DNA from: Mucilaginibacter arboris
GTDB taxonomy: Bacteria; Bacteroidota; Bacteroidia; Sphingobacteriales; Sphingobacteriaceae
Reading direction: 5' to 3'
Assembly: GCF_009754915.1 (NCBI RefSeq)
Contig: NZ_WPIK01000006.1
Coordinates: 210,255-274,254 of the forward strand
Length of the DNA stretch: 64,000 nt
Part shown: piece after piece, positions 41,817 to 50,345 of the stretch
Layout: every line of letters starts with the position of its first letter
Numbering within the stretch: the first letter of the stretch is position 1
The notes under the pieces: model-generated
Told to the model about the DNA's origin: nothing
Database searches by the model: none
What the model saw: the letters and a program-made list of their open reading frames with translations, nothing else
Position numbers and translations under genes: made by a program

Positions 41817-42458
41817 TTAATAATTTCTGCCGGTTATCCATTTTTTATCACCAGCAATTTTCAGGGCCTGGGCTTTACTGTTGACAGCCAGCTTATGATA
41901 AATATTTTTAATGTGGCTGCGGATGGTTTCTTTGCTAACGAATAAATCCAGCGCGATTTTGGAATAAGTTTTTCCTTCGGCTATTCCTCGCAAAACTGCC
42001 GTTTCGCGCTCCGATAAAGGAGAACTATTGCTTTGCTTAAAAGAGCTAACGACCATTTTAGCAATAGACAGGCTCATCGGTGCGCCGCCAGCTAAAGCTT
42101 CGTTAATGGTTTTGACAATTTCTTCCAACGCAGAATTTTTGACAATATAACCGCCCGCACCCGCACAAAGCGATTGGAAAACCTTTTCGCTTTCTTCCAG
42201 CACCGTAATGATGATCACGATAGTTGCAGGCATTAGCTTTTTAATAATAGCCGTTCCTTCAATACCACTCATACCGGGCAGGTCAATGTCCATCAGTACA
42301 ATTTCTGGGCTGTCGTCCCGTAAGTTTTTAATCGCTTCTTCACAGTTGCTGTACTGCCCGGTAATTATAAAGGTTTCCGTGCTTTCCAGCACCGCTGCAA
42401 AGCCTTCCCTGATTTGGGTATTATCTTCAATAACAACGATCCTTGTTTTCTCTGGCAT
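41817..42458 (-). CDS. NarL/LuxR-type response regulator
   Basis: A 213-aa two-component regulator. The receiver domain has acidic residues in VVIEDN, phosphoacceptor D57 in VLMDIDLPG, and K in IVKNS near residue 104. The LuxR-type HTH lies at about residues 149-200 (LSERETAVLRGIAEGKTYSKIALDLFVSKETIRSHIKNI). It is transcribed with the histidine kinase, which is 20 bp upstream. The palindromic box found before the genes at 43833 and 45582 is a plausible target. Confidence 0.92.
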   Translation of the reverse strand: MPEKTRIVVIEDNTQIREGFAAVLESTETFIITGQYSNCEEAIKNLRDDSPEIVLMDIDLPGMSGIEGTAIIKKLMPATIVIIITVLEESEKVFQSLCAGAGGYIVKNSALEEIVKTINEALAGGAPMSLSIAKMVVSSFKQSNSSPLSERETAVLRGIAEGKTYSKIALDLFVSKETIRSHIKNIYHKLAVNSKAQALKIAGDKKWITGRNY

Positions 42459-42478
42459 GATTGTTTTTTGTTAACGGT

Positions 42479-43723
42479 TTATTTTAAAGGTACTGTTGGA
42501 ACGGCTACTTCGATCCGCGTTCCGGTAGGGCCCGGGTGCACCTTAAATTTAAGCTGGTGCTTTTCACTTCGCATCTGCATATTTTGCAATCCGTAATGCC
42601 CATCCTTCCCGTCTGGCTGTTTCCAGCTTCCGTTATCGGTCAATGAAAATTCAATGTCGTTCTTATAGTTTGTCATTTTAAATGTTACCTCGCTGGCGCC
42701 GGAATGCTTGATGACATTGTTCATGGCCTCTTTAAAAATGAAGATGATAGTTAAGGAGGCAAAAGGGTCAATTTTAGAAGATGAACAATCGGTGCTTTGT
42801 GCTGAAAAGGAAATATCGAACTGGTTATAAAGAGACTGCCCGAAAGAAGTAAGGTACTCAAAAAGCACTTGCGGGTTATCGCTGTCATGGTTCAGGTTCC
42901 ATAAAAAATGCCTACCGGAAGCGTAAAGCTCATTGCTGTTACGGATGATACTATCTGCCATTGGAAAAGCCGGGTCATCTGGTTTTAACCGAAGTTTAAG
43001 CAAACCAGCTTGCCGGGTAATAGCTGAAAGCAGGTTGCCTGTTTCGTCATGAAAGTCAGTAGCCAGCGATTGCCGCATGTTGTTTAACTGCTCGGTACGT
43101 TTGGCAATTTCTTTGTCCAAAAACTCTATCCGGTAGTTTTGCAGCTGCTTGGTTTCTTCCCGCGCCTCGTCCTGCCTTTTTTGAACCATCCAAAGCAGGG
43201 CCCCCAAAAAGCCCATACCCAAAGCATGTATAATAAAACTAGTTAACCTGCCACCTGCTGTTACTGGTAATCCGATTTCTGAAGGCGTATGTAAGTACAG
43301 CAAGTAAAGAACAATAATATTTAAACCGGTTGCATAAGCGCCTGTTTTAGGATTACCCCAATAAGCTGCAACAAGATACACATAAAGAAAACCTACCATA
43401 GGCGAATAAATGCCGCCAGAGTTTGCTATATAAGGGTAATAAATAACATAAGTTACCATTCCCATAATAAAAATAGGTACTTTGATGATGCTTTTGCGGA
43501 CGAAAAAAAGCAGGCAGAAACACATTAGTCCGTTATAGGCAATGGCGTTGATCTGATAACCTAAAAAAAACAAAACTCCATATAACAGAAGCAGCGCTAT
43601 AGTCGCAAAAAAGCTAGCAGACACCAAAGTATAAACCTGATCATATTCCGGATGCAGCCTATTGTTCTTCAGCTTATCAGGTAAGAACCAATTTATCAGG
43701 GTTTTGAACTTCACCATAATCAA
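42479..43723 (-). CDS. Membrane sensor histidine kinase (NarX/LiaS type)
   Basis: A 414-aa kinase. The N-terminal 190 residues contain about six TM segments without a large extracytoplasmic domain. A coiled coil (EETKQLQNYRIEFLDKEIAKRTEQLNNMRQ) leads to the phosphoacceptor region LATDFHDETGNLLSAITRQ, like the HisKA_3 DxHD type but with FHDETG. The ATPase domain has FKEAMNNVIKHSGA and DNGSW, ending GTRIEVAVP. It pairs with the downstream NarL-type regulator. The stimulus is unknown; the membrane-buried input part suggests envelope sensing. Confidence 0.88.
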   Translation of the reverse strand: MIMVKFKTLINWFLPDKLKNNRLHPEYDQVYTLVSASFFATIALLLLYGVLFFLGYQINAIAYNGLMCFCLLFFVRKSIIKVPIFIMGMVTYVIYYPYIANSGGIYSPMVGFLYVYLVAAYWGNPKTGAYATGLNIIVLYLLYLHTPSEIGLPVTAGGRLTSFIIHALGMGFLGALLWMVQKRQDEAREETKQLQNYRIEFLDKEIAKRTEQLNNMRQSLATDFHDETGNLLSAITRQAGLLKLRLKPDDPAFPMADSIIRNSNELYASGRHFLWNLNHDSDNPQVLFEYLTSFGQSLYNQFDISFSAQSTDCSSSKIDPFASLTIIFIFKEAMNNVIKHSGASEVTFKMTNYKNDIEFSLTDNGSWKQPDGKDGHYGLQNMQMRSEKHQLKFKVHPGPTGTRIEVAVPTVPLK

Positions 43724-43764
43724 AAGTAGTTCAAGTCATTATCAGAACCTAAACCTATTTGCAA

Positions 43765-43785
43765 AATCCCCCAGATTGGGGGATT
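43765..43785. promoter_or_regulatory. Palindromic operator-like box 1
   Basis: ATCCCCCAGATTGGGGGAT core. A TTG at 43784-43786 is followed after 20 nt by TAAATTG, so the box overlaps the -33 region of a promoter for the gene at 43833. Box 2 has the same register. Confidence 0.65.
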
Positions 43786-43832
43786 GATGATTGCAGTAAG
43801 TGGTAGTAAATTGCATTATATTTTTCCAGGCC

Positions 43833-45386
43833 ATGAACAAATTATTACCTGCTTTATTGGTGTTATTGCTCGCCTTTTCAAGCTGTAAAAAGGAGCAGCC
43901 AGCTATCCCAAATCTTACTACCACCACAACTACAACAACCGGTACTACCGGACAAGCGCCTGCACAGGTAACCATAAGCAGCATATCGCCTTCCTCGGGG
44001 AGTGTAGGTACAGTGGTTACCATTTCCGGCACTAACTTCGGAACTTCTGCTACTGTTTTGTTTAACGGGGTTGCCAGTACCGTTCAATCAATTACAGCAA
44101 CAGAAATAAAGGTAGTTGCGCCGGTAGCGACCAGTGGTAATGTTACGGTAACGGTAGGTAGTCAAAGTATTACAGGACAAGCGCTAACTACCATTACAGG
44201 GCCGGTGTTTACTTATGCAATCCCAACGGTAACGGGGATATTGCCTGCCACTGGTTCTTCGGGTGCGGTAGTTACCATATCCGGCACTAACTTCGGGACT
44301 TCTACTCTCTGGGTGAAGGTTTTATTTAACGGGGTGGGTGCCACTGTACAGTCGGTTACATCAACAGAAATCAAAGTAGTCGCGCCTGTAGCGACCAGCG
44401 GTAATGTTACCGTTACTGTGGGCAGCCAAAGTATTACAGGACCGGCATTTACTTATATTTCACCTCTTACCTCGCCCTATGTTAACGGTGATGTACGGTT
44501 AACTACCCAGGCCGAAGTTGATGCTTTTGTTGCGCTTAACAAAGGAAAACAATTGCAGATTAACGGTGGTCTAAGTATTTCTGGTAACGATATTACATCA
44601 GTCGCCGGATTGTCTAATATTACTTCGGTTTCGGGCACCCTCTTCATATCAGCTTGCCCTTTGCTTTCTGACGTTTCTTTTTTAAACAACATTACATCAG
44701 CAGGCAGCGTTTCTTTTCAAAACTTAGTGGTTACTGCAATAACTATGGATAAGTTAACAGGAACAACAGGCAATATTTTGTTGTCTTCCTGCAAAAACCT
44801 GAATAACGCCAGCTTTAAATCACTTACCAGTATTACCGGTAATTCTATTCTTGGTGGTTTACGGATATCTTCTTGTGGGCAACTGTCTAATGTGGATTTT
44901 AGCTCCTTATCATTAGCTACGAGTACATTATTGATATCTGGTACCGCCCTTTCCGATCTAAGCGGGTTCAGCGCTTTACAAACAGCGGGTTCGCTTACTA
45001 TTTCCGGCAATCCTGCCTTAACTAACTTTCATGGATTAGAACAATTAACTACGCTTACTTTACCAGCTATTTATCAACTGCTGGGGGGGACCTCAATTAA
45101 CGGTATTAATATTACCGGCAATGCAAAACTTACTTCTTTAGCGGGGCTGCAAAACTTAACATCTGTGCCTATAGCCAGTATTACGGGTAACGCTAATCTT
45201 AATGATTTTTGTCCGCTTAAGGCACTAATCAGTATATTAAGCACTTCACCTGCATATTCATATAGGTCCCCTACTACTATAACAGATGTATACAGAACAG
45301 TTTATGTACCTGCGCTTACATTAACCAGTAATGGCAACTATGCCGCAACACCAGATGCATTAGCGGCAGTTGCACTTTGTAAGTAG
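43833..45386 (+). CDS. IPT/TIG and receptor-L-like repeat lipoprotein
   Basis: A 517-aa surface lipoprotein. Signal peptide MNKLLPALLVLLLAFSSC with the lipid cysteine at residue 18, then a threonine-rich linker (nine consecutive T). Two IPT/TIG immunoglobulin-like domains follow at about residues 47-125 and 137-215; they share ISGTNFGTS and VVAPVATSGNVTVTVGSQ almost unchanged, indicating recent duplication. From about residue 225 to the end there are receptor-L or LRR-like strands (LSISGNDITSVAGLSNITSV). ATG 43833 is preferred over 43800 because it starts the signal peptide. Probably an adhesin or glycan-binding protein controlled through box 1. Confidence 0.8.
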   Translation: MNKLLPALLVLLLAFSSCKKEQPAIPNLTTTTTTTTGTTGQAPAQVTISSISPSSGSVGTVVTISGTNFGTSATVLFNGVASTVQSITATEIKVVAPVATSGNVTVTVGSQSITGQALTTITGPVFTYAIPTVTGILPATGSSGAVVTISGTNFGTSTLWVKVLFNGVGATVQSVTSTEIKVVAPVATSGNVTVTVGSQSITGPAFTYISPLTSPYVNGDVRLTTQAEVDAFVALNKGKQLQINGGLSISGNDITSVAGLSNITSVSGTLFISACPLLSDVSFLNNITSAGSVSFQNLVVTAITMDKLTGTTGNILLSSCKNLNNASFKSLTSITGNSILGGLRISSCGQLSNVDFSSLSLATSTLLISGTALSDLSGFSALQTAGSLTISGNPALTNFHGLEQLTTLTLPAIYQLLGGTSINGINITGNAKLTSLAGLQNLTSVPIASITGNANLNDFCPLKALISILSTSPAYSYRSPTTITDVYRTVYVPALTLTSNGNYAATPDALAAVALCK

Positions 45387-45511
45387 GCTTTAACATTTTA
45401 TGCATTTGAAATAGAAGCATAGATGAAAACCGGATTAACACTGGGATAGAAATGAATTAGTTAGACTGCTGAACAAATAATTTAGAAAAAAATTATCCTT
45501 TTTAAGCAAAA

Positions 45512-45532
45512 AATCCCCCAAATTGGGGGATT
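45512..45532. promoter_or_regulatory. Palindromic operator-like box 2
   Basis: ATCCCCCAAATTGGGGGAT core. TTG at 45531-45533, 20-nt spacer, TATTTTTG at 45554-45561. The box ends 49 bp before the ATG at 45582, nearly the same distance as box 1 (47 bp). Confidence 0.7.
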
Positions 45533-45581
45533 GTCAGGCCTTGTTACAGTTAGTATTTTTGTGTAAAAACCGAAAGGCACA

Positions 45582-46382
45582 ATGAAAAGAACAATAGCTT
45601 GCCTTATCCTTGTAAGCATTGCTATAAGCGCCTGCCATAAAGGCCATGATACCGTTACACCTCAATCCTCTACAACCAAACCTGTTACGAATGGTGACCT
45701 TAGCGGTGTGGTGTCACCAGCAGTAGCGGTACAAGCTGTATCTGTGGTTAGCACCTCCGGAACGAATTCGAAAATAATTATTCCGGATGCAGGCACAGGA
45801 GCAATTAATGTTTCCGGACTGACTGCGGGAAATTACATTATACACTTTACGGTAAACGCAGGATATAAGGTGCCGGCTGATTCTACCGTCACTATTACGG
45901 CTGGCAAAACTACGGCCTTAGGCACACTTACCTTTACCCCAACCCCTGTTTACAGTATATCTTCCTATAAGGCAAATGGTACTGTTCAAAACACCTATAG
46001 TGCAAGGATAAATTATACCTCACCTAATCTGAGTATAACAGTATATGGTATAATAGCATACAATTCAGGCTTTGATTATACTGATGCATTTTGCCCCCTA
46101 AACATCAACCTGAATGCAGTAACCGGGCCTGGCACTTATGTTTGCAAAGAGACACCAGCTTCATCAATTACTTATCAGATTAATCCGCAGGCCGGCCAAG
46201 GGCCCGGCAGAGGCTGGAGCAGCATTAATGACGGCGGAAGCGCAACAGTAATAATTACTGACATTGATCCAGCAACAAGAACGATCAGCGGTACATTTAC
46301 AGCAATCTTAGTGCCCGCTACGGCTTATGCCCAAGGCAACCAGGTTATCACTGATGGCACCTTTAAGCTAACTTATCAATAA
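45582..46382 (+). CDS. Secreted lipoprotein, DUF6252-like C-terminus
   Basis: A 266-aa lipoprotein with signal peptide MKRTIACLILVSIAISAC (cysteine 18). Residues about 40-125 form a carboxypeptidase-regulatory-like beta sandwich (LSGVVSPAVAVQAVSVV, AGNYIIHFTVNAGYKVPAD). The C-terminal half (FCPLNINLNAVTGPGTYVC and ATVIITDIDPATRTISGTFTAIL) resembles the DUF6252 type of Bacteroidota surface proteins. It is preceded by box 2 and a good -7 element, and so is probably co-regulated with the gene at 43833. Function unknown. Confidence 0.7.
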   Translation: MKRTIACLILVSIAISACHKGHDTVTPQSSTTKPVTNGDLSGVVSPAVAVQAVSVVSTSGTNSKIIIPDAGTGAINVSGLTAGNYIIHFTVNAGYKVPADSTVTITAGKTTALGTLTFTPTPVYSISSYKANGTVQNTYSARINYTSPNLSITVYGIIAYNSGFDYTDAFCPLNINLNAVTGPGTYVCKETPASSITYQINPQAGQGPGRGWSSINDGGSATVIITDIDPATRTISGTFTAILVPATAYAQGNQVITDGTFKLTYQ

Positions 46383-46634
46383 ATCTTCGCCAAGCTACAT
46401 TCAAAAAAGCAAAGAATAATGTCGCTTATAATAAAAGAAGCCGGAACTGTCCACTTAAGCTATCAACAATCAAATCCTTATCGATGAAGCAAATATTACT
46501 GCCCTTATTTCAAGGCCATGAAAAAATGTTATCTGCCTTATTAGTGACGAAATGATATGTTTGTTTTAAAGTATAGTTTAGTAAAAATCTTTATTATACT
46601 ATACTGATTACTTAAAGATAGACCGAATTCGGCC
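46383..46634. other. Spacer with remnant of a duplicated gene start
   Basis: Around 46508-46555 the sequence (AAGGCCATGAAAAAATGTTA) resembles the start of the lipoprotein gene at 43833, but no frame continues. A partial GA motif (TAAAAGAAG) occurs at 46432. No gene is called. Confidence 0.35.
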
Positions 46635-46814
46635 ATGTGTGAATCTATCAGCTCCAAATTCAATAAAGAATTAACTAAAAAGTTTATTATGAGTAAGGTT
46701 TTATCGCAGTTGATTGCATATACAGCATTCCAACCGGATATTAATTTTGATAGACTGCAGGGCCTGTTTAAATTAATATCCGCAGAATTTATAATGCTTC
46801 TTTTATGCCTGTAA
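46635..46814 (+). CDS. Doubtful 59-aa frame overlapping element D2
   Basis: ATG 46635 opens a frame (MCESISSKFNKELTKKF ... LSQLIAYTAFQPDINF) whose last 19 codons lie in repeat element D2. The first part has plausible composition; the end looks like read-through into the element. It may be the relic of a gene cut by D2. Confidence 0.25.
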   Translation: MCESISSKFNKELTKKFIMSKVLSQLIAYTAFQPDINFDRLQGLFKLISAEFIMLLLCL

Positions 46815-46918
46815 ATTTTGTTTTTGTTCTATACCGATACAAAAAGCATGAAAATGTCCTGTTTTTTAGGTGATAAAAGAAGCATAGAAAATAACCAGGG
46901 CAAAATCTAAACAGGCTC
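46760..46918. mobile_element. Short inverted-repeat element D2 (159 bp)
   Basis: Ends GGGCCTGTTTAAATT and the inverse of GAGCCTGTTTAGATT. Facing GA copies at 46794-46805 (minus) and 46874-46885 (plus). The interior is about 80% identical by eye to element D1. No flanking direct repeat is visible. Confidence 0.7.
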
Positions 46919-46966
46919 TAATATTTTCCTGTTAAACATAGGAATGGATAGAAAGTACGAATAATA

Positions 46967-48313
46967 TCATTCAAACCGTATCCAGTCAAGCTGTACAGGA
47001 TGTGCATCTTTTAAAATAACAAACAGGTCATGTGTTCCGGAAGGAAAATTTGTTAAGCTGGTTTTATTTAAGTTCCAGTTGCTTCCAGGAACAACTTTCA
47101 TGCTGGCTAACAGGGTCCCGTCCACTTTATCGATCCTGATTTCGAGCAGGCTGCTTTGGGCTGACAGCGTTTTTCCGTTTGCCACTTTCAGCTTTTTCTT
47201 ACCAAAATCAACGGCATTATATCGTACCCAGGAATCTTTCCGTTCCAGGATCACTTTCCAACCTTGCATTCTGTTAGCTGTGTCTACATAACTGACCGAT
47301 ATACCGTCTTTACTGGCATCGCTGTAACGGTCAACCTGTATCTCTTTGGTAGCTCGTGTTACGCCTACCCCTCTTAGCGTAGGTATGACTTTCCGTATGG
47401 TACCATCACTATTAAAAAACAGGCTATCTGCCCTAATGGACCTGTTTTTATCAAAATTGGGCGAAAGGTCGTCGTTGTGATAAAATAAATACCACTGCCC
47501 TTTGTATTCAACGATCGACTGATGGTTGGTCCAGCATCCGCTAATTGATTCATCCATGATCACACCAGTAAATTTGAACGGCCCCAGTGGATTATTGCTT
47601 GTGGCATATTCCAATCTTTCGGTTTTGTTCTCTACGTGAGGATATGTTAAGTAGTAAATGCCTTTTCGCTCAAATAGATAAGGGCCTTCTTTAAGCCCTT
47701 TATCAGGAAGATTGCCAAGCACTTTCGGTTCGCCCGCAAGTTCAAGCATGTTATCTTTTAGTTTTGCTGCATAGATATTACTCTGAGCCCAGTACAAGTA
47801 AGCCTGCCCGTTTTTGTCCATAAACACGTTCGGGTCTATCCCATGAACATCTTTAATTGGCTCTGGGTTGGGAATAAAGGGACCATAAGGCGTGTCAGCA
47901 ATTGCAACCCCAATAGCAAAACCGTTTCCCGATCTTTTATCTTTCGGAGGGGCCGGAAAATAGAAGTAATATTTACCATTTCTGAACAGGCAATCAGGTG
48001 CCCACATGCTGTAAGCAGTTGAATCGGTCCATTTTACCTTATCTTGGCTCACAATTACACCATGATCTGTCCAATCAGTGAGGTTTTCAGACGAAAAAAC
48101 ATGGTAGTCTTTCATACAAAACCAACCAACACGTCCATGTCCGGGCGTTGCCATAATATCATGTGAAGGGTAAACGTACACCTTTCCCTCAAAAACCCTG
48201 GCAGAGGGATCGGCCGTAAATTGGTTCATAATTAAAGGGTTTTGAGCCATCCCCAGTATTGGGCTGACTAAAAAACAGACAAAAAGTAAAAGGCCCAAAA
48301 AAGAATCTCTCAT
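46967..48313 (-). CDS. GH43-family glycosidase with CBM6-like C-terminal domain
   Basis: A 448-aa secreted enzyme, signal peptide about residues 1-23 (ending GMAQ). The five-bladed propeller of family GH43 fills residues about 28-320. The general base aspartate is in FTADPSARVFEGKVYVYPSHD and the modulating aspartate in HGIDPNVFMDKNG. The general acid glutamate is probably in KEGPYLFERKGIYYLTYP. The C-terminal 120 residues (VRYNAVDFGKKKLKVANG ... DLFVILKDAHPVQLDWIRFE) match CBM6. Expected activity is beta-xylosidase or alpha-L-arabinofuranosidase. It is isolated, not part of a visible polysaccharide utilisation locus. Confidence 0.88.
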   Translation of the reverse strand: MRDSFLGLLLFVCFLVSPILGMAQNPLIMNQFTADPSARVFEGKVYVYPSHDIMATPGHGRVGWFCMKDYHVFSSENLTDWTDHGVIVSQDKVKWTDSTAYSMWAPDCLFRNGKYYFYFPAPPKDKRSGNGFAIGVAIADTPYGPFIPNPEPIKDVHGIDPNVFMDKNGQAYLYWAQSNIYAAKLKDNMLELAGEPKVLGNLPDKGLKEGPYLFERKGIYYLTYPHVENKTERLEYATSNNPLGPFKFTGVIMDESISGCWTNHQSIVEYKGQWYLFYHNDDLSPNFDKNRSIRADSLFFNSDGTIRKVIPTLRGVGVTRATKEIQVDRYSDASKDGISVSYVDTANRMQGWKVILERKDSWVRYNAVDFGKKKLKVANGKTLSAQSSLLEIRIDKVDGTLLASMKVVPGSNWNLNKTSLTNFPSGTHDLFVILKDAHPVQLDWIRFE

Positions 48314-48461
48314 AAGTGGTTAGATATAGTAATAGCCGGATCAACGTTTTTTAACAAGCAGCGTGATAAAGCTAAATAAGGATTTTTATATTATACAATC
48401 GATTGCACAACTATTCTAAAATTTATTGTAGAAAGCATAAACTGTTAATTACAGGTACAAT

Positions 48462-48519
48462 CAGTACCCACACAAATAGTCATTCTGCAATTGCAGAATG
48501 ACTATTTGTATGGGTACTG
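48462..48519. repeat. 58-bp near-perfect palindrome without loop
   Basis: Dyad centre between 48490 and 48491. All 29 pairs match except 48471/48510. Core TTCTGCAATTGCAGAA, outer ends CAGTACCCA and TGGGTACTG. Lies between the GH43 start and the DUF4142 stop. Confidence 0.85.
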
Positions 48520-48551
48520 TCACTTCTCATAAAACAGGCTCGGATGTACTA

Positions 48552-49069
48552 TTATTGAGCAACCTCTTTTACTGTGTCATCAATAGCAGTAATTGCAGCC
48601 AAATGTTCCTTCAGCATAGATAAAGTCTGCTGCGCAAAAGCTTTAACGGCAGGATCTTTTCCTCTGATGGCATAATTTTGAAACAGTAAAACAGTTTGCC
48701 GGTGGCCGGGTACCATCATGTGGACATACAGCCTGTCAAAGTCTTTGCCTGATGCTTTGGTTAGCATAGGTTCGGGTACCGGAGGGCTAGTTGCCTGCGA
48801 AGGAACCTGGTACCCTTTGGATTTAGCCAGTTGCATCAGCATTGTCTGGGCTTTACCATGGTCTGCAACCATGCGTTTTCCAAACGCTTTGACTTCTGGC
48901 CTGAGCGCTTTCTGGGCGGCCAGGCCTCCTGCACTAATTTCCTGCAGCCCGCTGATACTCGCCTGCACAATAAAATGAATGGTTGTTGTATCCTGGTCTT
49001 CGGTTTGTGCTTTGGCCGGATTAAATAAGGCTAAGCCGGCAAAGGCCAAAAGAAAGGTTATTTTTTCAT
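48552..49069 (-). CDS. DUF4142 secreted protein; signal peptide start out of frame
   Basis: Ferritin-like four-helix DUF4142 protein, predicted periplasmic. Family sequence includes IHFIVQASISGLQEISAGGLAAQKALRPEVKAFGKRMVADHGKAQ and FDRLYVHMMVPGHRQTVLLFQNYA. The open frame starts only at TTG 49049, inside the signal peptide (AFAGLALFNPAKAQ). An ATG at 49069 followed by six A would give a full signal peptide (MKK-ITFLLAFAG) if the run had seven A. As written it hits a stop after three codons. Either the assembly has a homopolymer error or the start is really shifted. Function of the family is unknown. Confidence 0.75.
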
Positions 49070-49094
49070 AGGTAATAGATGCATGATTTACTTA

Positions 49095-49250
49095 TAAGCT
49101 GTTTAAATTTTATCCGTAATATTTTCGATACTGCTTTTATCACCTAAAAAACAGTAACCATTATGTTTTTATGTAAGCAAGGATTACAAAAACAAAATTA
49201 TAGTGATAAAAGAAGCATGATGATTTTCTACAATATAATTAAACAACTTC
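49095..49250. mobile_element. Degenerate inverted-repeat element E (156 bp)
   Basis: Left end TAAGCTGTTTAAATTTTATC, right end the inverse of GAAGTTGTTTAATTAT. Contains ATACTGCTTTTA (49128, hybrid of GA and AC forms) and a GA copy at 49207-49218. The flanking triplets TTA and CTA match at two of three bases. Confidence 0.5.
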
Positions 49251-49263
49251 CTAATATTATTGA

Positions 49264-50268
49264 TTATGGTTGCCCGACCCCACCTGAAGAACCATAAATC
49301 TGCCCATTAGCGTAGCTCGCATCGCTTGCAGCTAATTGCACATAGATGGAAGCCAGTTCTGCAGGGGTACCCGGACGGCCTAAAGGTGTCCAACTGCCGA
49401 ACAATTGCTGCTTCTCGGGGGTAGTGCCACCACTTACTTGCAAAGCCGTCCAAATAGGGCCCGGCGCAACACCATTTACCCGGATACCTTTAGGTCCAAG
49501 CTGTTTAGCTAATGATTTAACATAATTCATGGTTGCCGCCTTCGTTTGTGCATAAGCATACAACCAGGGATCGGGGTTATAGGCCTGCTCAGACGTGGTG
49601 CCGATAATGGCAGAACCCGGCGGCAGATGTGGCAGGGCTTCCCGGATAATCCAGAATGGAGCATAAATATTGGTCTTCATCGTGGCATCGAATTCCTCGC
49701 TGGTAATATCCAGGATAGAACTGAAGGCCTGTTGCCTGCCGGCATTGCTGACAATAATATCAAGGCCTCCTAATTCGGCAAGCGCTTTTTGGACCAATTG
49801 TTTGCAGAACGCCTCGTTCCGCAAGTCACCGGGAATAGCTATCGCTTTGCGGCCTTCTTTTTTAATGAGCGCGATCACTTCGCGGGCATCCGGCTCTTCC
49901 GTCGGGTAATAGTTAATGGCTACATCAGCGCCTTCTCGCGCATAGGCAATGGCAGCTGCCCGTCCCATGCCCGAATCACCACCGGTAATTAGTGCTTTTC
50001 TACCAGTAAGCCGGCCGGAACCCTTGTAGCTTGTCTCACCGCAGTCAGGTACAGGGTCCATCTTGCTTTGTAAGCCCGGCCAGGGTTGTGGCTGGCTCTT
50101 AAAAGGCGGTTTGGGATATTTGCCTCTCGGGTCATCTATCTTGGGAGGTCCTGCTGGCGCCGTTTCAGTAACTGATGAAGCAAGTACCGGTGAAATAGCA
50201 ACAGTTGCCAAGGCCGTACCTAAACCGGCAACTACCTGCCGCCGGGTGATTTTATTTTCTTCTTTCAT
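49264..50268 (-). CDS. Short-chain dehydrogenase with Tat-type signal
   Basis: A 334-aa SDR oxidoreductase. The N-terminus KITRRQVVAGLGTALATVAISPVLAS is a twin-arginine signal (TRRQV), so the folded enzyme is predicted to be exported. The Rossmann fold has TGGDSGMGRAAAIAYAREGADVAINY near residue 92 and NAGRQ. The catalytic serine is in IIGTTSEQAYN and the YxxxK motif in YAYAQTKAA. The PKPPFKSQPQPWPGLQSKMDPVPDCGETSY stretch before the fold is typical of YhdF/YhxC-like SDRs. ATG 50268 is chosen over 50280. Substrate unknown; the coenzyme source in the periplasm is a puzzle. Confidence 0.88.
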   Translation of the reverse strand: MKEENKITRRQVVAGLGTALATVAISPVLASSVTETAPAGPPKIDDPRGKYPKPPFKSQPQPWPGLQSKMDPVPDCGETSYKGSGRLTGRKALITGGDSGMGRAAAIAYAREGADVAINYYPTEEPDAREVIALIKKEGRKAIAIPGDLRNEAFCKQLVQKALAELGGLDIIVSNAGRQQAFSSILDITSEEFDATMKTNIYAPFWIIREALPHLPPGSAIIGTTSEQAYNPDPWLYAYAQTKAATMNYVKSLAKQLGPKGIRVNGVAPGPIWTALQVSGGTTPEKQQLFGSWTPLGRPGTPAELASIYVQLAASDASYANGQIYGSSGGVGQP

Positions 50269-50345
50269 TGTCGGTAACAATTTGATAAATAACTAACTAT
50301 CAAGGGATAGGTTTGATCGTAACCTTCTTTTAATCATATTTGGCT

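Noticed and set aside
46508..46555. Possible third copy of the IPT/TIG lipoprotein gene
   Set aside because: Only about 40 bp around the start resemble 43825-43865; no frame continues, so it is at most a remnant.
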